Shown piece by piece: positions 1 to 6,036 of a stretch of 8,967 nucleotides of DNA. Made by a program: the position numbers and the translations under genes. The stretch's first letter is position 1. Every line of letters starts with the position of its first letter. Origin of the DNA: Alphaproteobacteria bacterium. Its GTDB lineage: Bacteria; Pseudomonadota; Alphaproteobacteria; Rhodobacterales; Rhodobacteraceae. The DNA is taken from contig JAADIC010000107.1 of the NCBI GenBank assembly GCA_013151535.1, forward strand, positions 1 to 8,967, given 5' to 3'. Below the pieces are notes generated by a model. It worked only from the letters and a program-made list of their open reading frames with translations. It was not told where the DNA came from and did not search any database.

Positions 1-290
1 CGGTCATTGCCCGACTGGTCCTGCCATTTGCGGGTTTGCAACTTGCCCTCGATATAAACGGTCGAGCCTTTGCGCAAATATTGCTCGCAAACCCTGACCA
101 GACCTTCGGAAAAAATCGCCACCGAATGCCATTCGGTCTTTTCACGCTTTTCGCCGGTATTCTTGTCACGCCAGTTTTCCGAGGTGGCGATGCGCAGATT
201 GCACACCTTGCCGCCGTTCTGAAACGTGCGCACCTCGGGGTCGCGCCCCAGATTGCCGAGGATGATAACCTTATTTACCGAGCCTGCCAT
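1..290 (-). CDS. ssb: Single-stranded DNA-binding protein SSB (3' end outside window)
   Basis: Encodes the OB-fold protein that coats single-stranded DNA during replication, recombination and repair. The visible 96 residues begin MAGSVNKVIILGNLGRDPEV, the classic SSB N-terminus, and continue through the OB fold with Trp at 40, 54 and 89, matching the base-stacking tryptophans of E. coli SSB (W40, W54, W88), and the segment TEWHSVAIF. The ATG at 290-288 is preceded on the minus strand by a GGGAGG Shine-Dalgarno (SD), which supports this start. The gene leaves the window before the disordered linker and the acidic C-terminal tip, so those cannot be checked. It is divergent from the LuxR-type gene. 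No alphaproteobacterial SOS box (GTTC-N7-GTTC or its complement) was found in the roughly 200 bp upstream, so LexA control is not supported here. Confidence 0.96.
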   Translation of the reverse strand, partial: MAGSVNKVIILGNLGRDPEVRTFQNGGKVCNLRIATSENWRDKNTGEKREKTEWHSVAIFSEGLVRVCEQYLRKGSTVYIEGKLQTRKWQDQSGND

Positions 291-524
291 GAAACCCTCC
301 CGTTTTGAGCTGTCGAATCCGAAAAATTAACCATAAGCGTTAGACCATCCTGAAAAGGTGAAGGAAAGATGAAAAATCCCGAGTTTTGTGCTGAAACCGC
401 CAGCAATTGCGACATTTGGGATTTTTTCGAGCCTTGCCTTGGAAAGGCTTGCATCTGCTATTAGTCTCTTTGTACGCTGGTTTGTGAGTTGGGCAAGCCA
501 TCCCTAAATAATTGGATACCAGAC

Positions 525-1031
525 GTGAAAACGATGAAAATTCCAGTATTTGTGCTGGTGCTGATTGTGATTCAGGCCATCAGCGCCATTTTTTTCCTGA
601 GCGATGTTTTTGAAGACGGCTATTCCTCGGTCACCGGATTTATGTTTTCCAGACATCTGGCGGTGGAAGGGATGGCGACGCTTGGCCTGATCTTCGGCAT
701 TATATTCGAGGCGCGCTATTTGCTGGAAATCCTGCGCCGCAACGCCGAGATGGATCGCAACATGCGGGTGGCGACCGGGGCACTGAACGATGTCATCACC
801 GAATATTTCAGGGATTGGTCGTTAACACCCTCGGAAAAAGACGTGGCGATGTTCGCCATCAAGGGCATGAGCAATCAGGAAATTGCCGGATTACGCGCCT
901 CCAGCGAGGGCACGATCAAGGCCCATCTGAACGCGGTGTTTCGCAAGGCCGGTGTCAGCGGGCGCAACCAGTTAATCAGCCTGCTGGTCGAGGATCTGAT
1001 GGCGCAACCGCTGGTGGAGACACCCCAGTAA
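525..1031 (+). CDS. Membrane-anchored LuxR-family HTH transcriptional regulator
   Basis: A protein of about 168 residues with two hydrophobic segments (about residues 6-26 and 44-66 from the GTG start) that look like transmembrane helices. A charged, probably coiled linker (about 66-96) leads to a C-terminal LuxR/GerE-type helix-turn-helix (about 98-158: LTPSEKDVAMFAIKGMSNQE, then a TIKAHLNAVFRKAGVSGRNQL-type recognition region). There is no receiver or ligand-binding domain, so it is probably a membrane-tethered one-component regulator; its signal and targets are unknown. The start is uncertain: TTG 489, GTG 525 and ATG 534 share the frame. GTG 525 was chosen because a weak GGA lies 8 nt upstream and translation then begins just before the first membrane helix. 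The transglycosylase gene follows after 47 bp in the same direction, suggesting shared transcription and perhaps a cell-envelope role. Confidence 0.85.
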   Translation: MKTMKIPVFVLVLIVIQAISAIFFLSDVFEDGYSSVTGFMFSRHLAVEGMATLGLIFGIIFEARYLLEILRRNAEMDRNMRVATGALNDVITEYFRDWSLTPSEKDVAMFAIKGMSNQEIAGLRASSEGTIKAHLNAVFRKAGVSGRNQLISLLVEDLMAQPLVETPQ

Positions 1032-1078
1032 GGAAAACAGGACTCCCGTCCTGTGGATGTTTTCCCTATAACAAGGCC

Positions 1079-1660
1079 ATGTCTGCAAAGCCTTACATAT
1101 TGACGGCCATTGCCGGAATGCTGGCCCTGACGGTTATAGCGGGCGGGGCTGCGGCGCAGACTTCGTCCAGCAAGTCACGCACGGGGCTAAGTAAGGCGCA
1201 GATCAAGCTGCTGGACGGGCGGCTGTCCAGGCAATACGAAAACTCCAAACGTCTGCTGCCGACCAACAAGGATATTCCGCGCTATACCGGCGCTTACAAG
1301 GGCGAATACCTGCCGATGGCGGAAAAGGCGGCGGTCAAGTTCGGGGTTCCCAAAGAGCTGTTCGCGCGCCTGATCCAGATGGAAAGCAACTGGAACCCCA
1401 AGGCTTTATCGCCTGCGGGGGCCATAGGGCTGGCCCAGCTTTTGCCGGAAACTGCCGCAAAGCTGGGGGTTGATCCTTACAATCCGCAAGCCAATCTTGA
1501 GGGTGGGGCGCTTTATCTGAAACAGCAATTCACCCGGTTTCGCAGTTGGAAACTGGCGATTGCCGCCTATAACGCCGGGCCGGAAGCGGTTGCGCAATAT
1601 AACGATGTGCCACCCTTTAGCGAAACCCAGGCCTATGTGCTGACGATCCTGGGGCGTTAA
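1079..1660 (+). CDS. Secreted SLT-domain lytic transglycosylase
   Basis: A 193-residue protein of the soluble lytic transglycosylase-like family, which cleaves the MurNAc-GlcNAc bond of peptidoglycan to give 1,6-anhydro-muropeptides. Residues 1-26 look like a signal peptide with a probable cut at AAA/QT, so it should act in the periplasm; no lipobox Cys is seen. The SLT domain spans about residues 78-178, with the catalytic Glu102 in the ESNWN motif, GLAQLLP at 117-123 (usually GLMQLMP) and AYNAG at 163-167. The frame is open back to 815, but that extension lies inside the regulator gene and puts non-signal sequence before the signal peptide, so ATG 1079 was taken. Its SD is weak (AAGG only 2 nt before ATG), consistent with expression from the upstream regulator transcript. 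Which numbered Mlt or Slt class it belongs to cannot be told from the sequence alone. Confidence 0.93.
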   Translation: MSAKPYILTAIAGMLALTVIAGGAAAQTSSSKSRTGLSKAQIKLLDGRLSRQYENSKRLLPTNKDIPRYTGAYKGEYLPMAEKAAVKFGVPKELFARLIQMESNWNPKALSPAGAIGLAQLLPETAAKLGVDPYNPQANLEGGALYLKQQFTRFRSWKLAIAAYNAGPEAVAQYNDVPPFSETQAYVLTILGR

Positions 1661-1670
1661 CGCGTTATCG

Positions 1671-1723
1671 GAAAATCTTTATCGAAAGATTTTCAGCTTG
1701 AATAATTTTCGGTAAAATTATTC
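1671..1723. terminator. Two back-to-back perfect hairpins between convergent genes
   Basis: Hairpin 1 has arms GAAAATCTTT (1671-1680) and AAAGATTTTC (1685-1694) around a 4-nt loop. Hairpin 2 has arms GAATAATTTT (1700-1709) and AAAATTATTC (1714-1723), also around a 4-nt loop. Both stems are perfect 10-bp pairs, lie 5 nt apart, and fill the gap between the transglycosylase stop (1660) and the rhodanese stop (1725-1723, touching the last base of hairpin 2). The position suits bidirectional termination, but the stems are AT-rich and no clean T-run follows on either strand, so classical intrinsic termination is not certain. They could instead protect transcript 3' ends or belong to a dispersed intergenic repeat family. 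Confidence 0.6.
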
Positions 1724-2100
1724 TAGCGCACACATTCGCCGCCAGCGGATTGCCAGTGCATCAGCCCGCCGATGTTGTAAACTTCGCCAAATCCAAGCCC
1801 GGCCAATGTGCGCCGCGCCATTTGCGAGCGCGCGCCGGACGCGCAATAAACCGCCACCGGTTTATCAACGTCAAGTTCGGGGTGAAATTCAGGATGGCGC
1901 GGGTCGGCCTTCTGGCCAAGCTGGAACAGCGGGATATGAAGCGCGCCCTTGGCTTTGCCGGTGTTGGCAACCTCGTTATGGTCGCGCACATCGATCAGGG
2001 TGATCTCACCCGCGGCAACTTTGCTGACGGCATCCCGGGCGCTCAGGGATTGTGCGGGTTTGGCGGCTTGGCGGAACGGGTTTGCGAATGCGAAATTCAT
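1723..2100 (-). CDS. Single-domain rhodanese (sulfurtransferase)
   Basis: A 125-residue protein with one rhodanese domain. These proteins carry sulfane sulfur as a persulfide on an active-site cysteine. The domain runs from about residue 17 to 123: LIDVRDHNEV at 35-44, ALHIPL near 53-58, the active loop CASGAR at 86-91 with catalytic Cys86, and the closing segment NIGGLMHWQSAGG. There is no signal peptide or membrane segment, so it is probably cytoplasmic. The ATG at 2100-2098 has an AGAGGA SD about 7 nt upstream. It lies 108 bp downstream of rnd on the same strand, but that gap holds an operator-like palindrome, so it may have its own promoter. It resembles small GlpE/PspE-like rhodaneses; the physiological sulfur donor and acceptor cannot be deduced. 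Confidence 0.94.
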   Translation of the reverse strand: MNFAFANPFRQAAKPAQSLSARDAVSKVAAGEITLIDVRDHNEVANTGKAKGALHIPLFQLGQKADPRHPEFHPELDVDKPVAVYCASGARSQMARRTLAGLGFGEVYNIGGLMHWQSAGGECVR

Positions 2101-2149
2101 GGTCTTATCCTCTGATGGCCCGATGGGGCAATTTGCTGTTGCCGGCTAT

Positions 2150-2169
2150 ATATTCCGGTTCTGGAATAT
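2150..2169 (-). promoter_or_regulatory. SqrR/BigR-like inverted repeat upstream of the rhodanese gene
   Basis: Perfect 7-bp arms ATATTCC (2150-2156) and GGAATAT (2163-2169) surround 6 nt, giving ATTC-N8-GAAT at 2152-2167. From memory, this is the consensus reported for SqrR of Rhodobacter capsulatus, an ArsR-family repressor that senses reactive sulfur species. The site is 50 bp before the rhodanese ATG. A TATATA box at 2147-2152 overlaps its start-proximal arm and could be a -10 element, so a bound protein would block transcription. The matching -35 element is weak. The regulator itself is not in the window, so the assignment is inference from motif plus neighbour. Confidence 0.5.
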
Positions 2170-2208
2170 TACCAGAGGTTAGTTAGTAATTTTTGCAACT
2201 ATTTTCGT

Positions 2209-3372
2209 TTATTCCGGAACATCCACCAGAATAACGCTTTTGCCATTGGCCGACAGCGCCACCTTGCCATGGGTCAGCTTCAGCGCATCTTCGCCAAACA
2301 CCTCGAGGCGCCAGCCCTTGAGGGCCGGGCCGTCAACCTCGCCCGCCGCAATCGCATCAAGATCACCAACCGTGGCGATCAGCTTTTGCGCCACACCGGC
2401 CTCTTCGGCTTTGGCTTTCAGCAGAACCCGCAACAGATCGGCCAAACCTTCGCTGCCAGCCTGTTTTTCACGCTGGGGGCGCGGGGTTGGCCATTGATCC
2501 TTGGGGCAGTTCACCCCCGCCTTGATCGCGGCCAGAATACCTTCGGCAATATCGCCCTTGCGGGCCTCGCGCAGCAATAATCGCGAGCGGCCAAGATCGG
2601 CGATGTTCTGGGGCTTGCTCGAGGCCAGTTCCAGTAGCGCGTCATCCTTATAGACCCGCGAGCGCGGCACATTGCGGTTCTGGGCGTAGCTTTCGCGAAA
2701 CCGCGCCAGCTCGCGCGCCACCGCCAGAAATTTCGGTGACGAGGTGCGGGTCTTGAGCCGCTTCCACGCGTCTTCTGGATGGATGGTGTAGGTGGCCGGA
2801 TTGGTCAGGATTTCAAGCTCTTCCTCGACCCATTTAACCCGATTTGTGGCTTTGATCCGCGCCGCCAGAAACTCGTAAACCCCGCGCAGATGGGTCACAT
2901 CGGCCAGCGCGTATATTTGCTGTTTTTCGGTCAGGGGCCGACGGCTCCAATCGGTAAAACGCGAGGATTTATCGACCGAGGCGCGCATGATCTTGCGCAC
3001 CAGCGTCTCGTAACCGACCTGTTCGCCAAAACCGCAGACCATGGCCGCGACTTGCGTATCAAAGAACGGTTTCGGGAAAACATTGCCCTCGACAAAGAAA
3101 ATCTCAAGATCCTGACGGGCGGCATGAAACACCTTGACCACGGCCTCATTGCGAAACAAATCGTAAAGCGGATCAAGCGCCATTTTGCCCGACAGAACGT
3201 CGATCAGAACCGCGCCGGTATCGTCATCGCCGGGCATCGCCATCTGGATCAGGCAAAGTTTGGAATAATAGGTCCGCTCGCGCAGAAACTCGGTGTCGAT
3301 GGTCACATAGGGCTGGCTTGCAGCCTGTTCGCAGTAATCGGCAAGGTCTTTTGTCGTGGTCAATGTTTTCAT
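2209..3372 (-). CDS. rnd: Ribonuclease D
   Basis: A 387-residue DEDDy-family 3'-5' exoribonuclease that trims tRNA and other stable RNA precursors. The exonuclease domain (about residues 1-175) shows ExoI Asp26/Glu28 in VTIDTEFLRE, ExoII Asp88 in VFHAARQDLE, and ExoIII Tyr154...Asp158 in IYALADVTHL, so the metal-binding set is complete. An HRDC domain follows (about 212-285: VARELARFRESYAQNRNVPR, then DDALLELA), and the C-terminal region resembles the second HRDC-like half of RNase D. The length is normal for the family. The frame extends upstream to GTG 3393, but ATG 3372 was chosen because it gives the usual N-terminus MKTLTTTKDLADYCE; neither start has a strong SD. The rhodanese gene follows downstream, and the helicase gene is divergent upstream. 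Confidence 0.96.
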   Translation of the reverse strand: MKTLTTTKDLADYCEQAASQPYVTIDTEFLRERTYYSKLCLIQMAMPGDDDTGAVLIDVLSGKMALDPLYDLFRNEAVVKVFHAARQDLEIFFVEGNVFPKPFFDTQVAAMVCGFGEQVGYETLVRKIMRASVDKSSRFTDWSRRPLTEKQQIYALADVTHLRGVYEFLAARIKATNRVKWVEEELEILTNPATYTIHPEDAWKRLKTRTSSPKFLAVARELARFRESYAQNRNVPRSRVYKDDALLELASSKPQNIADLGRSRLLLREARKGDIAEGILAAIKAGVNCPKDQWPTPRPQREKQAGSEGLADLLRVLLKAKAEEAGVAQKLIATVGDLDAIAAGEVDGPALKGWRLEVFGEDALKLTHGKVALSANGKSVILVDVPE

Positions 3373-3676
3373 AAAACGGTCTTTACTCAGCACTCTTAAG
3401 ATTGTCCACCAATGGCGCGAACATAGGAGCCGCGATAAAGAATGGAAAGCCCCGAATAGAATGTATTGGTGCCAGTCAGCCCCAAACAGGCGGCAAATGG
3501 CGCATGGGTCAGCCTATATAATCGCCCTATACAATCATGCGCAAAGGCGTTAGGGCCAGCAACTGGCCTTTGGGATTGGCTGTTTTCGGTTGTGATCGGG
3601 CAGGGGCCCGTCTGGCCGGGGGCTTGCCTCCAGAACCGCAATTGCAACAACAGAAAAACCTACAGAAAAATCTATC
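3373..3676. other. Divergent intergenic region between rnd and the helicase gene
   Basis: A 304-bp gap that should hold the promoters of both divergent genes. A TATAAT hexamer is at 3517-3522 on the plus strand, but no -35-like box lies 17 nt upstream of it. On the minus strand, TTGCGC followed after 17 nt by TTATAT in the same place is a weak promoter candidate for rnd. A hairpin with 8-bp arms AGGGCCAG (3552-3559) and CTGGCCTT (3563-3570; one G-T pair) would lie in the helicase leader. The open frames crossing this gap show no recognisable protein and no SD, and no tRNA or other RNA gene was recognised. Confidence 0.35.
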
Positions 3677-5632
3677 GTGAAACAAGCTCTCGCCGATGCG
3701 CTCAAACTTCGTGGCTATACTGATCTGACGGCGGTTCAGACCGCCGTGACCAACCCTGAAATCGGCGAGGCGGACCTGTTGGTTTCCGCCCAGACCGGAT
3801 CAGGCAAAACCGTGGGGTTTGGTCTGGCAATCGCCGCAACCATGTTGGGAGAGGCCGAAAGTTTCGCCACACCCGACGCCCCGCTGGCCCTAGTCATTGC
3901 CCCCACACGCGAGCTGGCATTGCAGGTCAAGCGCGAATTGACATGGCTTTTCGCGCAAGCCGGGGCGACGGTGGTGTCGTGTGTCGGTGGCATGGATATG
4001 CGTGACGAACGGCGCGCCCTTTCACGCGGGGCGCATATTGTTGTCGCCACACCGGGGCGGTTGCGCGATCATATCATGCGCGGCTCGCTCAACATGAACA
4101 GCCTGCGCGCCGTGGTGCTGGATGAGGCCGATGAAATGCTCGATCTCGGTTTTCGCGAGGATCTGGAGTTTATTCTGGGCGAGGCCCCGCAAAATCGCCG
4201 GACCCTGCTGTTTTCAGCGACGGTGCCGCGTTCAATCGCGACACTGGCAAAAAGCTATCAGAAAGACGCCATTCGTATCGTCACCACCGGCGAGGCCAGC
4301 CAGCACGCCGATATCGAATATCGCGCCATGCAGGTGGCCATGCGCGACGGTGAAAACGCGGTGATTAATGTTCTGCGCTATTTCGAGGCCCCAAGTGCGC
4401 TGGTGTTTTGCAACACCCGCGCCATGGTCAACCGGCTGACCACGCGATTTTCCAATCGCGGCTTTTCGGTTGTGGCCCTGTCGGGCGAGTTGAGCCAGAG
4501 CGAACGCAGCCACGCCCTGCAAGCCATGCGCGACGGGCGCGCGCGGGTTTGTATCGCCACCGATGTGGCGGCGCGCGGCATCGATCTGCCAAACCTTGAA
4601 CTTGTGATCCACGCCGAATTGCCCTCGAATGCTGAAACCATGCTGCACCGCTCGGGGCGCACGGGGCGCGCGGGGCGCAAAGGGGTCAGCGTTCTGATCG
4701 TACCACCGAGATCGCGGCGCAAGGCCGAAAACCTGCTGCGCAATGCCAAATTATCAGCCGAGTGGGGCGATGCGCCATCGGCAGACGCGGTGCTGGACCG
4801 CGACGAAGAACGCCTGCTGTCAGACTCCACATGGCACCAGAGCTTAAGCGAAAGCGAAAGCGTTTCAGCCAAGAAACTGATCGACCTTTTCAGCGTTGAA
4901 CAAATTGCCGCCGCCTTTCTGCGCCTGCACAAAGCCCGCCAATCCGCCCCCGAGGACCTGGCCCCCTCTGGTGGTGAAGGTGCCCCCAAACCGCGCGCCG
5001 CTTTTGGTGCCGGTGTCTGGTTTTCAATCGCCGGCGGGCGGGCCAAAAACGCCGAACCGCGGCGCTTGCTGCCGATGCTGTGCAAAGTCGGGAACATCAG
5101 TAAAGACGATATCGGCGCAATCCGGGTGCAACAAAATGAGTCCTTCATTGAAATCCGTAAGGCCGCCGTTTCGGGTTTTCTGGCCAGCATCGGGGCGGCC
5201 ATGAAGGTCGAGGCCGGGGCCAGCATCACCCGGCTCGACAAACCCCCATCGGTTGCCAATGAGCCAAAACCAAGTTTCGCCAGCCGCCAGCGCGACAAGG
5301 CGAAACATGCGGGCAAGACGCCAAAACCTGCACGATACAAGAAAGCCGACGCCACGCCGATCGATTGGAATGACGCGCCAGAGCCGCGCAAAAAGAAGCC
5401 AAAGAAAGGCCACAAGCCAGAACAAAACCGCCCCGCAGGCGTGGTGAAACCCTATAAGCCCAAGCAGGGCGACACTGCTGGCAAGCCCAAACCGGCGGGC
5501 AAGACCGGGACCAAACTGCCGACACCGGTGGGCAAACCCAACAGCAAAAAGAACAAAGCCCGCGCCAGGGCGGCGGCGCTGCTAAAGGTCGACGCCAAGA
5601 ACGGCGGCAAGAAGAAAAGAACCGATATTTGA
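3677..5632 (+). CDS. DEAD-box RNA helicase with DbpA-type RNA-binding domain
   Basis: A 651-residue ATP-dependent RNA helicase, probably involved in ribosome assembly or RNA turnover. The helicase core is complete: Q motif near residues 11-27 (Gln21), Walker A AQTGSGKT at 38-45, PTREL 76-80, TPGRL 125-129, DEAD 149-152, SAT 180-182, ALVFCNTR 241-248, ARGID 299-303 and HRSGRTGRAGRKG 324-336. Residues about 443-520 match the DbpA RNA-binding fold (start GAGVWFSIAGG), which in E. coli DbpA binds 23S rRNA hairpin 92; this suggests a 50S-assembly role, but specificity is inferred. From about 525 to the end is a low-complexity Lys/Pro/Gly/Ala tail, probably disordered and RNA-binding. The start is a GTG with no clear SD; it yields MKQALADALKLRGYTDLTAV, which fits the Q-motif spacing. 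The core is DbpA/CsdA-like, but no gene symbol is assigned because the long tail differs from E. coli DbpA. Confidence 0.95.
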   Translation: MKQALADALKLRGYTDLTAVQTAVTNPEIGEADLLVSAQTGSGKTVGFGLAIAATMLGEAESFATPDAPLALVIAPTRELALQVKRELTWLFAQAGATVVSCVGGMDMRDERRALSRGAHIVVATPGRLRDHIMRGSLNMNSLRAVVLDEADEMLDLGFREDLEFILGEAPQNRRTLLFSATVPRSIATLAKSYQKDAIRIVTTGEASQHADIEYRAMQVAMRDGENAVINVLRYFEAPSALVFCNTRAMVNRLTTRFSNRGFSVVALSGELSQSERSHALQAMRDGRARVCIATDVAARGIDLPNLELVIHAELPSNAETMLHRSGRTGRAGRKGVSVLIVPPRSRRKAENLLRNAKLSAEWGDAPSADAVLDRDEERLLSDSTWHQSLSESESVSAKKLIDLFSVEQIAAAFLRLHKARQSAPEDLAPSGGEGAPKPRAAFGAGVWFSIAGGRAKNAEPRRLLPMLCKVGNISKDDIGAIRVQQNESFIEIRKAAVSGFLASIGAAMKVEAGASITRLDKPPSVANEPKPSFASRQRDKAKHAGKTPKPARYKKADATPIDWNDAPEPRKKKPKKGHKPEQNRPAGVVKPYKPKQGDTAGKPKPAGKTGTKLPTPVGKPNSKKNKARARAAALLKVDAKNGGKKKRTDI

Positions 5633-5723
5633 ACCCGGCAGGAGCCTCACCGACAATATCTGCAAGAGCCCGCCAACCCTTTCGCCAAGAAATGCGATAG
5701 CCCTCAGATTTATAAAGATTATG

Positions 5724-5768
5724 TGGCTCCGGCGGTAGGGATCGAACCTACGACAAATTGATTAACAG
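5724..5768 (-). other. attL: 3' fragment of tRNA-Asn(GUU) at the element boundary
   Basis: On the minus strand these 45 nt read as the 3' portion of a tRNA: anticodon loop CTGTTAA with anticodon GTT (5768-5762), the 3' anticodon strand TCAAT, a T-arm GTAGG-TTCGATC-CCTAC, the acceptor strand CGCCGGA, discriminator G, and encoded CCA (5726-5724). The sequence before the anticodon loop does not pair with TCAAT and contains no D-arm, so the 5' half is absent. A tRNA 3' end cut off at the anticodon loop beside a tyrosine-integrase gene is the standard sign of an attachment site. The CCA side faces the helicase, so the chromosome is to the left and the element to the right; the intact tRNA should lie at the distal end. 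Confidence 0.88.
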
Positions 5769-5847
5769 GCGATTATGTATCTTAAACCCAAACCCTTGTT
5801 TTAGAAGTAAAATTACTGAAATACCCGAAATATACTTTAACTTACAA

Positions 5848-5977
5848 TGACATAGAGATCTGTAATAATGACAGTTGCTGACACACGACGCCACTGGTAA
5901 CTGTTGCGGGTGGTGACAAATCCGGTGACAAATGATCTCGATCAAAAACTGGGCGAAACACAGTCTTCGCGATGACA
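5848..5977 (+). repeat. Six TGACA motifs between att and int (possible arm sites)
   Basis: TGACA occurs six times on the plus strand, at 5848, 5869, 5879, 5914, 5926 and 5973, and its complement is not seen here. The two best copies are identical decamers GGTGACAAAT at 5912-5921 and 5924-5933. The array lies in the 268-bp gap between the tRNA fragment and the integrase start, where arm-type integrase or excisionase sites are expected. The same gap holds a weak promoter candidate, CTTACA (5841-5846) and TAATAA (5863-5868) with 16-nt spacing, about 170 bp before the integrase. Nothing else recognisable was found in 5769-6036. Confidence 0.4.
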
Positions 5978-6036
5978 ACGGCATAGGTGTTGAGTGTTCA
6001 AAATCAGCGGACGACCCGAACTTTTGAGGAAGAACT

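Noticed and set aside
291..524. LexA/SOS box upstream of ssb
   Set aside because: No GTTC-N7-GTTC or GAAC-N7-GAAC pattern is present in this interval.
815..1078. N-terminal extension of the lytic transglycosylase
   Set aside because: It overlaps the regulator gene in another frame, has low-complexity sequence without domain character, and would bury the signal peptide.
3396..3650. An 84-residue minus-strand frame in the rnd-helicase gap
   Set aside because: It has no SD, no recognisable motif, and would fill the only place for two divergent promoters.
4378..5415. A 345-residue minus-strand open frame
   Set aside because: It lies wholly antisense to the well-supported helicase gene, shows no recognisable domain, and reflects high GC at third positions.
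5724..5800. A complete tRNA-Asn gene on the minus strand
   Set aside because: Only the anticodon loop to CCA is present. The sequence 5' of the loop does not pair with TCAAT and has no D-arm or 5' acceptor strand.
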